64,000 nt of DNA from NCBI GenBank assembly GCA_949357655.1, contig CASHTG010000021.1:620001-684000 (forward strand). Direction: 5' to 3'. Made by a program: the position numbers and the translations under genes. Source of the DNA: Parascedosporium putredinis (lineage: Eukaryota; Ascomycota; Sordariomycetes; Microascales; Microascaceae). This document shows positions 1 to 13,079 of the stretch, in pieces; positions within the stretch are counted from its first letter, which is position 1, and each line of letters starts with the position of its first letter. The notes beneath the pieces were generated by a model, which ran no database searches, had not been told where the DNA came from, and saw only the letters and a program-made list of their open reading frames with translations.

Positions 1-3000
1 CGACATGTGGATGGCGAGTTGGGTGAGTTTGTTAGTAGTGTGCACTAACACTAGTGACAAGACTGGTTGGTTGCCAGACAGGCAAGACGGCAGCAAGTTG
101 ACGTCGTTCGTTACATATTCGTTTGCTCAATCGCTGTGGGGTCCTCAGGAGGAATCTAGACTTTTGAGCTCGGGGGTGCAAGAATGGATCCCTCCGTCCA
201 GTGCACCATTGTGCTGGTAGCCTTTGTAGCCGGCGATCCGACGTCCATGGGAAGCAGAATCCATTGATCCATCGATGGCGAGCTACAACACCGTGGGGCC
301 CTGTTTCGCGGAGAAGTTTAATATCCGGGGATCTCCCTCGAGCCATAACCTCGTGCAGCTAGCCGACGTCTATTTCAAGTTTTCGACCATGAGCCACGAC
401 TCACCTTGACCAACTATGAGTCCTCGATCGAAGAAATGATAATGGTGGAGATTCTTTCTGGAACGGAAGAGTTGGGCCAGTTGTCTCAAGTCTTCAATGC
501 TCCAAGTGAAGATCCTCGGTCCTCTTCGGGCCCTCCCTGAAAGATCCCTTGTTGATGATACTTTCCCACCCCTTTGGTGTAATACACGAAATGTCAAAAG
601 AAGCCCAATTTCAGCTAAGATGACAAAGGATGGATGCTTCCCCCTTCCCAAGATCGAATTGATCCTCGCTCGTGTTTCCCCCGTCTTCGAGGACGGCTCC
701 CCAGTGCGAACCGTGGACAAATGCGGACCGGAAGCCAACGCCGGGGCTGGTTTTGGCCACCTTGGTGCAGCTCATATCTGCAGTGTAAAATGACCACCAC
801 TCTCCTCCACTTGCAAAGTATGCATCCATCACACACTATTTGATGCAGTGGTCTTCAAAGGGGTAAAGAGCATTGTCAGCCAAGATCACACAGGGCCGAG
901 ACAAGACGCGCACGAAAGGGAGGGACAAAAGATATCCAAAGAAGATGAAAAAGAAACAAGAATCTATGCAGTATCTCAGGAGAAGAGGAGGATGAAAAAG
1001 AAATGAAAAAAGACACCATCTCCGTCCATCCAAGGGCCCTCTTAGCCCTCTCAAATGCGTGAGTTCTAGAAAACTAGGGGTATTATGAACCTTGTCACTT
1101 CAAATGGTTCCAGTGCACATTCCTTCTCTGCATGGGTGTTTGGGGGTCTCTCTCACCGGAGGGGTCAGTAATTAAACTGATAGGATCTCAATATTTACTC
1201 CACACCTGATACTAAAAAGTTGATCTGTCGCACCGAAGCACACACTCCATCTCATCCAGCTCTCCGTTGATCCCACCCAAGAGGAGAGGGAGGACGGGCA
1301 AGGGGTTACATGCGCAAGGTCACGGCCCAAGTCACCACAGCCAGCCCGGACGCTGTGTTCCGAAGCGACGGCTCTCTCCCAAGGGTCGATTCCAGGCTGG
1401 TCTTTTGGTACGGGACATGTCCCTTCCGAAGGCTAGCCAAGACTCTGTGCCTGGTGTAAGCTGTGTCGAAGCAAAGGGAATGCTCAGGCTCCATTCAGGA
1501 ATTTGGAGACTAGCAGCCCTGTGGAGACAGCCGATCAGTTCCTGCGAGGAAGCCCAAAAGCAAGTTGGAGGCGTTCACACCCGCCCGATTCAACGCACGC
1601 GATGCAACAGCTCACAGCATCTTGGCCTTTTTTTTTTTTTTTTTTTTTCATCTTTATTTCAAAGATCATCTTTGACCTCTCCTTATTCTACAATAGACGT
1701 GTCTCCCAAGGTCGAAGAGTACATTTGTTGGTGAATTAGAGGATCGAATTTGACCTGCAGGAGGAATATTGGCGAACCAGTGGTAACGGCCGCAGGTGGG
1801 AACAATGTGGCGTTTTTCGAACGAATGGTGAGGAGTGAGGCCCATCGCCTTCCCCGCCCGCCCTACGCGCAAGCAGAGTCAACTGATCACCTACGCTTTA
1901 CGGATTGTCTTGTCACTCTTTTTCGATCAAAGGGTGTTCTTATTATTATAACGTGGCCCTGTGCCCGAGACCTCGAATCGGCTGTCGGCATTCGAAAACA
2001 ACGTACAAGTATTAGACTTGTTGTAAACGGGCAGTTGTTACGCATCGATGCTCGACCCCCTTTTTTCTTCTCGATGTATGGCCAGGGCCTACCTTGAGGA
2101 AGGCTTCCCTTTTCTTTTTCCGTCTCCATGATCGAACCCTATCTGCTCTGTTCATGGGTTCGTTCGGGGAAAGCCCTTGTCTGGGACCGGCCGCAAGCGT
2201 CACCAGGCGCCCTGAGCAGACGAGCGTTTGCTGGAGCACAGTCTGAAAATAGCCTCCCTTATTAGTGGACTCAAATGTTGCGGGAAACTTTTGTTGGTCC
2301 GGGTGACTTGTCCCCTTCAAACCGTAGATGATCTCCCGCAACACCCCTGAAGCCAGGACCAGTTTGCCGGTGGATCATCAAACAGTTCGGCCTGTCATGG
2401 TTCGCTTTCGAGTATTAGAGGGAATAACGGAAAGATCCATCGACTTGCTCCCCTTTTTCCCACCGACTGGTGACTCAATAGTCGAGGGCAAGGTGCGCCA
2501 ATCGAGGCGGAGCCAGTCCGTTGGTGCAGCTGGCTGGGCCGTACCCGCCCGGTATCTGCGGGAGGTCGGCGGCCTTGAGAGCTGGCACCACACTTGGCCC
2601 ACCAAGGCAGGGTTCATCGTTGCAACATTTGAAGCTGGGGTGGGGAAGGGAAGGTAGTGAAGAGACCATCTTCTCTCTCTATCTTTTCTTCTTGAGAGAG
2701 ACGAATCCATGCACGGCAATGTACGGACAGGTGGCCGAAATGTGCCACTTTTCGACATTGATCACTTTCCAAGCTAAATTCTCACTTGCAAGGAGTCCTG
2801 CGTGGACTAATAGATCAACCAGGAAAGCCCTGCAACTCGGGAGTTTTGACGCTGGGGACAAGGGATGGCACAGGCAGGTGTTGTCGTGGATGTATTACTT
2901 CGTACTTGAGATTGATAGAAGTGTGGCGTCGAATCTCACTTTCTGGGAGTTCGCTTTCCAGGGTGGTACAAGGAGGCGATGGCATGGGAAGCGGAAACCG

Positions 3001-4738
3001 AGCTTCCTCCTCTTTGAAGGGTAGCATTTTCTCTTGGGGCTTCTTCTGACTTTGAGTGCCGCATCGAAGTCTGGGCTTGGGTGATGCAAGGCTCTAAAAG
3101 CTTCCCTCACGCCCTTGGTTCCTTTGATGATGATTCGCCCGTCCATGTTATTCTCTTTATAATACGAAACATCCATCTAGTTGGGGAGATGGATAGATTG
3201 AGCAACAAGCCAAGCTCTTGAGCCCTCGGTTCCAGCTCTTTTATTCGTGACGAAGGGCTCACCGGCATCATCCGCCCTGGCGTGGTTGATGGTAGACGCT
3301 AGGCGATCAAGGAAGGGGAGGAGGGGAGGAGATGGTTCCTTCAATATTGTTCAATGTACCAACTCCTCACTCGGCTTAAGAACCTGCCCACCCTCTTCGG
3401 CGAACGGGGATACTGTTGTCGCCGATGGTAGATGGTTCGGATCTCCTCGAGCTTCACTGCGCCCACAAAAGCCACCTCGACGTCCTATTTTAGCTTCAAC
3501 GAAAGGGAGCTGACTAGGTTTGTTAGCGAGGGACAATTGAGTTTTTGGGCTAAGGAAAAGGGACGGCGAGATGTTAGGACGCGAGAGTGCGAGGAGGGGG
3601 GAGGGAAGCAATGAATGTTCGACGGCCTGGAGTGCGATGTAACTCTAGTGTGCAACCGCGCCTCTGGAACTATGGGCTTGTTCGTGCTGGAGGATCCAGG
3701 AACCAATGAACTCTGCAGCTAGCCAGCGCCAATCCAGAGGGGCCAGCCAAGGGGGCTTTTGCGGGCCATAGGTACACCAACCCTTGTACGTATTGAGGGA
3801 AGGGAAAAAAACCAAGGTAGTATAATTTTAAACGGCCGTATCGATTTCCCCTTTCCTCCTGTCTGCCACTGCCAGTGCCAGGAAGCTGCAGTCAAGATTA
3901 GACAGCGCGGTCCAGCGAACCGAAGGGTAAGCCCGACAAGTGTCAGCATTCAGAGGGATGTCGTATCAATGAGAAGGGATCCGCCGGAAGAAAAAAAAAA
4001 AGGTGAATGGTTTCCCACATTCACATCTCACTCCCTTCCCATCTCGAACTTGTAATACTGGCTTCGAGCTCACGACCGACCTGCCAGCTCAACCACCGGG
4101 GTTCCCCGCCTTCCTCTCTTTCCTCCAGCCCTTCTTCCACTCTGGTTGCACTTTCACCTTTGGCGCAACTCCCAGGTCCCGCCTTCTTTTTCGAGCCTGC
4201 ACCTGACAGCGCTGTTTTGCTTCCGAACCGCTCCTTCCTTGCCCTCCTTAAGTGGATGGTTGTGGGATCTCGTCGATTCCGACTTGCACCGCTTCTTCAA
4301 GTCATTCATTCAACATCTACTCGTTCCTATCTTGGCTCACTAAGCCCGCCTTGCCATTCTCCATCTAGGGTATCTAGCATCTGACGCTCTGGTACCAAGC
4401 ATACCCTTTTTCCCTTTGCCTTTTCCCACTTGGTGGTGTCACTCCTATCTCCCGTCTTCTTCTTTTTCTAGCTCAATTTTGAGCATCAAGTTAGCTGCTT
4501 TGCCTGCTAGGGCCTAGCGATCAATGTTCTCCCCCGCTGTCCCCTTATGACAACCTTCAGCCTTGTGCCGTCTGGGATACTGCATCACTCGTAGACCCCT
4601 AGCCCCTCATCTCCTCTCTCGACCCGAGTCCCCAAGAACCCGGGCCTTGTCGTTGTGATCACCCACGGCGGGCTTGGCTGCGATCCCACGCTCTCCTCGA
4701 CCAAGACGTTAGTCTCGTTCCGACCGAACCCGAACCTG
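1..4738. other. Gene-free 5' region
   Basis: I find no supportable gene in this stretch. The open frames here (the longest about 167 codons) have no recognisable domains, have compositions typical of random translation, and are not linked by good splice sites. It contains a T21 tract at 1628-1648. The last 700 bases are pyrimidine-rich, as is usual for the promoter and 5' leader of filamentous-fungal genes, and probably serve the gene starting at 4739. Confidence 0.6.
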
Positions 4739-6947
4739 ATGGCCGAGTCCACGCCTGCCAAATCGGATGCCGGGACGCCAGGCCCGAAATATCCTGCGCC
4801 AAAAGACAAGGTCTGCCAGTACTGCGGCGTGGCCTTCACTTCATCCTCGCTTGGCCGACATCTGGACCAGTTTATAAAAGACAAGAAGCCGAAGCGCCCA
4901 GACGATGTTCACGATGTCGATGAGATTAGGAGACTGCGGGGCGGTATTACCCGTCGCCAGCCCCGAAATTCTTTGCGAGCCGGGAGAGAAACTCTCACTC
5001 CCGTTAGCACGCCCAAGCTCAGAGACTCGTCGGCAACCCACGAGGGCTTGCGGGCAAAATCACCCTTCTCTCCAAAGGAGAAGAACGACTCTGTGAATGG
5101 ATGGGGTTTGAACGGCGCAGTCACAGATGCCCCGAATGGCGATTCTGTGCCAAACGGGAGGAGGCCTGCGATTCAGAGGGCCGCAAGCCGCCAGATCCAA
5201 AAGCTCAGTACGACTCGCGGAATAAGGCCGTGGATGCGGCGGATAGGGCAAGAGCAGCTGAACTTGCGCTAACGGAGCTTCTAGGCTCGTTGCGAGCTGC
5301 CAAGTAAGATCACCGCCATGCTTCCGCCAAACCTCCGGTTGTTACGATGATACTAACCGCTCTTGCAACCTTGTAGAAACCAAATCGATGCTTCTTCATC
5401 CCCATTCGACTTCAACCCCTAACGCTCGACTTCCCGGCCCTCGCACTACGGTGCCTCTGCGCGCCCCCGACCCTATTCTCCTCGACACAGTACCCCTCCC
5501 CCACCTCCTGGTCAATACAAGCCCCGGCACACCGAGAGTTCGAGGCTCTCGGCGCTTACTTTCGAGACGAGTTCAAGAATTGGAGGGTGAAGTGCGCAAC
5601 TGCTACCACGATTCTGTCGGAAGAGCTCAAGTTTGCAACTAACTCGCCGCCCCGGGATATGAAGGCTGAGATAAAACAGGCAGAGGAGCGCTGCAACGAA
5701 CTTGAGTCCCAGATCCAGGATCACCTCCAGTCTTCCTTTGCCGTATGGGAAAGACTGTCTACTCAGAGGCAGGACGAACTTTGGCACCTGGAGATGGCTA
5801 GGAGTGTCGGTAGTAGGCACAAAGAACTCGAGGTTATGAGGGAGGAGCGTCAAACAATGACACAGCGGATCGCTCATCTGGAGGCGCAGGTGGAGCAACT
5901 AAGTCGTTGGCAAAACCCCAAGGAGTTCAACGTAATGGCACCCCAGACCATTCCGGTGGATCCCTTGGCTCTGAATCACCTCTTGGAAGCCAGCATCAGC
6001 GGTGCCAAGGGCGTGGGCCTCAAATCAGATGATCGACATGTGGACTTAACCACGGTTGTTTCGCGAGCTATAGAGCGGTGGAGGCATGTCATCGTCTCTC
6101 AGCGCCGTTCAGAAAATAACCTTAGCGGGCAGAAACCGCTGCCGGGGCCAGCGGCGACAACCCCGGCGAGGAACACCGCCCAGTCTAGGGCTCAGCCGAA
6201 CGATTCGCGACCCTCGAATAAGCCGGACACTTCGCAGCAATCCCCATCAAAGCAAAAAGTGCGAAACGACAAGCAGCCGCCTCCGAACCTGCGGCAGAAA
6301 GCCAAGCTACGGAGGCGGACACGACTGGCGATTCTTCGATGGAGGACTCTGACGCTGATGGAGACGCAGACGGGGATGCGGATATCGACAACCATATCGA
6401 AGACGTCGATGTTGATGTGGATGTTGACGTCGATGATGCCGATGATGCTGATGATGTCGACGTCGATGATGAGGGCGACGGTGATGGAGATGCAGATGCG
6501 GATGATGACGGAGACGAGGATGGGGATGCCGAAATGGAGGATGATGTTGGCTTCTCCATGTTGCAAGCCAGGCAGCAACTGCAACAAGCGCAGCAGCAGC
6601 AGCAACAGCAGCAGCAACAACAAGTACAGCAACTACAACAACAAGTGCAGCAACAGCAGCAACAGCAACAGCAACAAGTGCAACAGCAGCAGCAGCAGCA
6701 ACTTCAGATGCAACACACGCAACAGCAGCATCATCAGCGGCACCAACCTCAAGATGGCCTTCATGTGCCGAGGACGAGAGGGCACATGCAGAGGCCACCA
6801 GAGGGTCCATACATGATAAGGCATACGGCAAGCATGCCTATCACTCGTGGAGCACTTACTATTACCCGAACCATATCAAGCATGACCCCACAGGGGATGC
6901 ATGGATTGCATGGGACCAATGGAACAGACGGCATGTATATAGGATGA
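4739..6947 (+). CDS. Asp- and Gln-rich protein with CxxC/H zinc-finger-like N-terminus, unknown function
   Basis: I recognise this as a type of fungal hypothetical protein but know no function for it. The exons are 4739-5303 and 5377-6947; the intron (5304-5376) has a GTAAGA donor and a TACTAAC branch site. Reading the conserved frame needs one extra base at each of three runs, AAAA at 5199-5202, CCCC at 5416-5419 and AAA at 6249-6251, giving about 712 residues. A knuckle with C26, C29 and H41 lies in the motif CQYCGVAF...GRHLDQF. A heptad-like, Glu/Gln/Arg-rich coiled coil spans roughly residues 285-370. An Asp-dominated tract (about 511-580) is followed by a Gln run (about 585-640). The start at 4739 is chosen because conserved-looking sequence begins there; an in-frame ATG at 4655 is less likely. 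Low complexity suggests a nuclear or condensate-forming protein, but this is inference. Confidence 0.78.
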
Positions 6948-9900
6948 AGTGGATGGAAGGAGAAGTAAGAATCGTTCCTTTTTTTTTCTTTTGTTTCGGG
7001 CTCCCGAGGACAAACATATAATCACTTGCACCTGGGCACCAGGAACACAGAAGAGGGCTCGCAGAAACGCTCAATTCAGTTCTCGGACTTCCCACCACTT
7101 TGGAATATACTGGAACGGAGTAGAGAATGGGGGTGGTGTATGAGAAAGCATCCGAACCAAGATGGCCTCTTCTTTTTTTTTTTTTAATCTTCTCCAAAAC
7201 GAAACTTTTAATGGCCAGCATTAGGGCGTTTAAAATAAAAATGGACTTGGATGATGCTATATCATTAACTAGTGCATCTAACTTGCACTTCTCGTGCCTC
7301 TTGACCCAGCTACCAAGTTCTTACATCACCTTGTCTGCATTTCAGACCCTGAACATAGTCTGAAGTGTGCGGAGGCTTGATTGCCGCCGTCAAGCTTGTG
7401 CCACAAAGGCAATTGGGATGATTGGGACGTCCCCCCTTTATGTGTATCTTCTAGAAGACCCCTGGTCGTGCCGGCCCTGTTGAACTCTAATTATTTTGTG
7501 GCTGCACGAGATGCTCACGATAGGCAGTGTTAGCGCCCTTGATTGAGCAAGCACTTTGGCCTGTTGTTCTTCGCACTGCTGGCGCATGGTTTGACGGTCA
7601 GCACACAATACCTACTAAAAAGAGAGGCATCTTGTGTCATTTCCAGGGCTAGACGAGCAATGTAGTGCACAGAAAGAGGTCAGTAAGTAACACGCACATT
7701 GACACTCGACTCCTGTTTTTGCGAGACTCTGCACCAGCGTTGTGGGTGGGGAGGCACAAAGTGATCCATCTATGACAATGGATCTGGACACAGGTACAGC
7801 CGAGCTTGATTGTGTTAGAACCAATTCCATTCGACGCACAGTGCGTGCTGCGGGGTGCCTGGTTTGCCAGCCCAGCCTTTGAGGGCAATGGCAAGAAGAG
7901 CCGGGACTAGCCTCTAGACCAATGTTCTTTGCAAGCCTCACAATAGCTTACATTTCAGAGCGGATGTCAAAGAGATAGGGGAAAGAAAAAGAAAGAACAA
8001 AACCGTTCTGTCGGGCGGTCGGAAGCACTAATCCCTTCTCACCACAGCCCGCATATCGGTGCCTTTCGGGGAGGCCGGGGCCTAGGCCAATTGAGCCATT
8101 GGTCTTAGTACGGCGCCCCGGCCTTGGTGACACCAGAGAATGAGCAATACCAATCTAATTGATTGTCACTGTCTGTTTTTGAGTTTTAGCTTTGTGCTTG
8201 TATCACCACCGGACCGATTCGGTGAGCGACATGGAGCTGGGGCCTAGCGAAAGACAGCGAGCTGACGATGACTGAGGGTTAAGTTGTTGGGGGTTCAATG
8301 TCTAAGTGTTGCCATGCTCAGTGATCTCTCTCCTCTCCCCGTACTCTTGGGAGACTAGGTGCAACATGCATGTAAGCTATGCTGAGCCATTGAGTCAAAA
8401 CAGATATCATTGATGTCTCTGATCCTGTGCTTGCCTGCGTTGTTTAAAAAGACCGCACTGCACATGACAAAGTTGTAACATGTTTTCCTTTCCTGCCCTC
8501 CCTTATTAGGTCCTCCCGCCACCAGGTGGTGGGTATCTCATGTGCTCGGTGCAAGGGTGGCAGAATGGGGTTATCCCACTGTTTGCCGTTGGAGATGCAA
8601 ATGGTGTAATAGATTCTTCTCAGCCGAAGCTCCATGTCGGTTTCCGGCGGACCGTATAAGAGGCGCATTTTCGGTAAAACAAAACCCGCCCACCCCCGGC
8701 GTGCCCCAGTTGCGGTGCAAAGATAAGCTGGCGCACCACTTTCGCCATCTCCTGGATGAAGCTCGTGGCTGTTGTATGGAGTGGGCGCGAAAACCCTTGC
8801 TGCTTGCTCACATGGGGGAGCACGACAGCTAGGCTCCCCCTGCACGACGTGCGCGGGACACAGGCAGGCCTTGCGCCGTTTTCTGTTTTGGAGGCAACTG
8901 GGCTCGGCTCGTACGTCAACCGCCCCGAGGTTGCCTGGAAGGCGTATCTAAAGGGGGAGAGCGGAAAAAATGTGGGATGGATGAGCGTGAAAAAGGAGGA
9001 TGAGAAGGTGATTTCGGTGTCATCAAATTCATGACGGCTTTCGGGTATTGACGTCCATGTCAGTTGCTGTGGGGGTCCTCTCTTCCCTTGTCCCCTTGCC
9101 CCGGCGCATCGGTCTTCTCTCCACAGCACATGTCCGAGCTTGAATCACGAAGTCTGGGGAAACTTGCGGGACCTCCCCGAGAAATCTGATTGTTTGGGTT
9201 CATACCTGTCTCTGGGAGGCTTTCTAGGTACCTCTACATTCCCGCTTTGGGGGCTGGCTAGGATGGGGTCTAGAGATCGTGACGTCCGTCTCGGCTTCTC
9301 TTCTCTCTCACACGCTTGGCCAAGATCAGTTTGAGCCAGGCAGTGTCAGTCTTGCCAGTCTGGAGAACGTCAGCCACCCCGCGTGACATTCGGAATGTAC
9401 CAGGGTTTCTAGAAGAAGTATCGCGATACTTCCCGCGTGGTTAGGCTGTGTACTGTCCAGTGACGTATACGGTACCATGCTTGAAGGAAGATGACCACAC
9501 GAGTACATCGGTATACCTAGACGTCGTAGCTCTTAAGCCATCCACTGGAGTTTTAGGAACCACCAGACCATTACGAAGCCTTACAAAGTCGTTGAATGGG
9601 CGTTTGCGCTTCCTTCCTGTTGACTCGCCCCTCCTTCCAAAAGAGTGCAATTAGTTCGAACTATGTTGTCTTTGCCAAAAAGGAACTGGAAGCCTCTTGA
9701 ATCTCTTTCTTTGTGGCCACAAGCGAATTTTCCCCATTGTCTCTAGCCTCTCTTTCGGTTCCTCCCTTGTGCTGCCTAGTGCCGGAGGATCCAGGGTAAT
9801 CCATTCTGCCATTCTCTGAACCACCCGTTTAAACCCCCAACTTTCCCCATCGAGGTGAGGGTTCGGCATCCCTTCCCATTGTTGTGCAAAGTCGAACTTC

Positions 9901-10502
9901 AATTACCAACCCACTTTTTTCCCCTTTCCCTTAAACTTCCCTACAACCCTTTTTTTTTCTCCTCTCCCTTTTTTTTTCTCCTTCTCTCTCCCGAACAATT
10001 GGCCCCTCTTGCCTTGCTAGGGAATCATTATCTAGTCTCGATACATCCTCTCTCACCATCTTTTTCGGGGTGTATTCTTTGCCCGTCAGTTCCCCCAGGT
10101 CCTGAGCGAGGAGGCTTTCACGTCCGGTCGGCGTAAACCCCTCAGCGTACGCCCCTCACTGCCCCTCTAAACCACTAAACCCCTCCCCCAATCGAACCCT
10201 CCAGTGCCGATCAACGGGCCCCGATCGTTGAACAAGGGAGCGGCGAACACCACGGCACCTGTACAACCAACTTTGGTTTTTCCTCCTCTGCCTTCTTCGT
10301 CACCCTCACATCCTAACCTCGCCTCCACCTCGGTTTTCCGTCTGCGCCTCGCTTCGCCCTACGTCACCCAATTTTGTCGCCCATCGATCCCTGTTCCTTC
10401 TGGGATATAAGTTGTTTATTCAACCGCAAAATCTTTTACTTTTGAACCAGCCATACGTGCACGAGTTACCCCAGCGCACTAGAAGCCGAATTCGCAGTTC
10501 CA
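6948..10502. other. Intergenic region without a recognised gene
   Basis: Nothing coding is supportable across these 3.5 kb. All open frames are short and have no domain signature on either strand. The last 600 bases before 10503 are rich in C/T tracts (for example around 9915-9995) and form the likely promoter and leader of the NMNAT gene. A single TGAGTCA at 8391-8397 is at the frequency expected by chance. Confidence 0.6.
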
Positions 10503-12025
10503 ATGGCGCAAACCACGGCGGCTCAGAACGAGCCCGGCCACACAACGAATATGACCCTCGACAACTACCAATTCCCGGCCGACCGGATACGGAGACAGCT
10601 GAAGGAGCCGAACAAGACGCCGTTGATCTTGGTTGCCTGTGGCTCCTGTACGTTTTCCCCTGCTTTTTTTTTATTATCCTGCAAACTTTGACCCTTCTCT
10701 GGCTCGTCCTGCCGCATTCGGCCTGTGCTGCCGTCAATGATTGCCGCCCTTGCTGCCCCTCTATGCCCGCGAACCCTCCTTGCAACCCCACCAACATGCG
10801 ATCGAGACAACCTCTAGGGGTTTCGGAGAAACCTGTGTGCTGACGCTAGGATTCGCGCCTGGTGCGCTTTTTCTTGGATTTAGTCTCTCCGATTACATTT
10901 TTACATTTGCGCATGTTCCCGATGGCTGCGGACTTTTGCAGGCATTCGAATAGCGCCTACGAGGTTGTTGGAGGGTATGTTGAGCTCATCTCCCCCAGTG
11001 CCCTGTAACAAGCGATGGCTCGGAAACCGCACTCGTCCTCGATGGCTTAAGAAGCCGCCTTTCCTTCACCACTACATTTCTTCCCTCTCTTTTTATCTTA
11101 TTTTCAATGCCCTTCTTTCCCGTTTTTTTCTCGCTGTACGCACGGCGGTACACTAGCGCCGAGGAGCGGTTTCTAATGTTGTCTCTACAAATAGTTATCT
11201 CTCGCCGGTATCGGATGGTTACAAGGTATGCGCATTCTTTTGCTCCTTCTCTGATATACAGAAGATGTGGAACGAGAGCCAAGTCTCCGTTCTCAATCTT
11301 ACGTCAACTAGAGTCCTAATGAGATTACGAAATTAGAAAGCCGGACTTGCCCCTGGACACCACCGGGTGCGGATGTGCCAACTGGCCGTCGAGCACTCTC
11401 CCTTGATAATGGTTGACCCTTATGAAGCTTTGAGCGTAGGTTCATCTTAGTAGTCCCCCTAAGGAGCTCTCGAAGGCGCCCTAACATCATCGCCTTGCCA
11501 TAGTCCGACTTTATTCCCACAGCCAAGGTCCTTGACCACTTCGAGACCGAAATCGATCGAGCCATCCCCGGCGGTATCCTGTCCGCAGACGGAAAAGAGA
11601 AGCTTAAGCCCAGGATTGCTCTCCTCGCCGGTGCCGATCTTATCCAGACGATGAGCCAGCCTGACATCTGGAGTAGCGATGATCTTGAGCATATCCTGGG
11701 TCGATTCGGAGCCTTCATCATCGAAAGGGCGGGGACCGATATTCACCAAGCGCTAGCGAGCCTCCAGCCTTTTAGAGAGAATATTCACGTCATCCAGCAA
11801 GTCTTCCAGAACAACATGAGCAGCACGCAGATCCGCCTTCACATTAAGCGCGATATGAGCGTGCGCTACCGTATGATCCCCCTGCTTGACTTCTACGCCC
11901 TTCGGTCATCTAACATGCTTGTAGTCATCCCGGACCCGGTCATTGATTACATTGAAAAGACTGGTCTATACCAGGAAAGGCAACCATCCCCGGAGAGCTC
12001 AGCGGAATCCTCTGGGAGTCAATAA
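10503..12025 (+). CDS. NMA1: Nicotinamide/nicotinate mononucleotide adenylyltransferase (NMNAT)
   Basis: Joins NMN or nicotinate mononucleotide to AMP from ATP to make NAD+ or its deamido form, the shared last adenylylation step of de novo and salvage NAD synthesis. Six exons: 10503-10647, 10884-10974, 11195-11225, 11337-11435, 11504-11870 and 11925-12025. All five introns are GT...AG and the phases match, giving 277 residues with no frame break. The nucleotidyltransferase signature GSFSPITFLHLRMF (near residues 47-60) includes the HxxH-type ATP-binding motif, and MSSTQIR (near 227) matches the family's second ATP-binding motif ISSTxxR. VRMCQLAVE and LAGADLIQTM are also family hallmarks. The protein is shorter than the two yeast paralogues, which carry N-terminal extensions. 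The first two introns (236 and 220 nt) are long for this window, and exon 3 is only 31 nt. It is one of two genes here that need no frame correction. Confidence 0.95.
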
Positions 12026-12357
12026 CACCCCTTCTTCTTACTCGGCACTTTTTGTTTCTTTTTCCTCGTCATTTCCTATGGGTGTTCGCGGACTTCTTTT
12101 TTTCCTTTTTCTTTTCTCCCCTTCCGTTTTCTTTGGTTGCTATGTGGTTGGCTATTCTGATATTTCAGGTGTTCTTTGAGGAAGCGGTAGAGGCCGGTAC
12201 CAGATCGTACCGCTGTCACGTCGACCATCTAGACGACGTCGTTATGCAATGGGTTTTGAAGACGACAGGAAGCGAGATATTTGATTCCATAGGCTGTAGA
12301 TGCACACACACACGTACGTGTACACTGAGGACAGGAACCGGCGTAGGTCGATCCCTT

Positions 12358-12364
12358 TGAGTCA
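12358..12364. promoter_or_regulatory. Candidate Gcn4/CPC1 site upstream of KRS1
   Basis: The heptamer TGAGTCA lies about 715 bases upstream of the lysyl-tRNA synthetase start. It is the consensus for the bZIP activator of general amino-acid control (Gcn4 in yeast, CPC1/CpcA in filamentous fungi), which is known to activate aminoacyl-tRNA synthetase genes. On its own it could be chance, since several such heptamers are expected in 64 kb. Confidence 0.3.
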
Positions 12365-12735
12365 CCAACCTGGTCCTCGATGAGGAGGGAGTCACTCGAT
12401 TCCGCCCATCTGAGGTGTTGTTGTTGTCTTTTTCGTTCAAGTTCGTCATGCACCAAAGTGCACGGTATGGTATTATCAACGGGTAATATTAAAGGCATTC
12501 TGCTCCGGGGACAACAGCCAGCAGGGCGTCTCCCGTTCATCATCCTTGTTCAATCTCGCATGTCGAGATCCTTTTATTGCGTGACGCAGAAGCACACGAC
12601 AACAGGAACGGCATCGTAATTGATGTTATGGAATTGTCCCGGTCCGTTGGAGGAGTAGGCGTTGAACGTAGATAGTACGCAGATTACTGCACTGTAGATG
12701 TGAAATAGGCACGTACAGTGTACCTATGACACAAC

Positions 12736-12742
12736 TGACTCA
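12736..12742 (+). promoter_or_regulatory. Candidate Gcn4/CPC1 site upstream of KRS1
   Basis: A perfect TGACTCA lies about 340 bases upstream of the lysyl-tRNA synthetase ATG, a plausible distance for a fungal upstream activating site. It is the second such heptamer in this intergenic region, which fits cross-pathway control of KRS1 but does not prove it. Confidence 0.4.
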
Positions 12743-13079
12743 CCCCTCGGTTGTTACTCACAGCTCTTGACATTGGCTTTCCCCCTCCTTCCTCAAAGTC
12801 TGTCAATGGCTGGTCCGCGAAAAAAAAATTGCCCCGCCGCACATTCGCTCCATTATCGATAGGTTATTCTGCCCCACGTTTTGCTATCAATTCTCTCTCC
12901 ACGGAACGAGGAATCACACGCCACCATACGCAACTGGCCTGGGCCTATTTTCCCCCGACTTCCGCTTCATCGGCTAGGTGAATATTATAAAATTGCCATT
13001 GAGCGCATTTTCGCCAAGCATCCCGACCCCGAAACCCAAAACGAAAAAGAATTCCCCGACTGTCGAGATCACCGTAACC

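Larger units (their letters stand above)
12026..13079. other. NMNAT-KRS1 intergenic region (terminator and promoter)
   Basis: This spacer holds the 3' end of the NMNAT gene and the promoter of the lysyl-tRNA synthetase gene, with no coding sequence I can support. There is a short CA/TG-type repeat near 12303-12322 and two Gcn4/CPC1-like heptamers, listed separately. Confidence 0.6.

Noticed and set aside
2521..3024. 167-codon ORF near the left end
   Set aside because: No domain, no splice partner and random-looking composition.
6192..6831. Ile/Ser-, Val/Ala- and Leu-rich ORFs on the minus strand
   Set aside because: These are antisense translations of the Asp and Gln repeat tracts.
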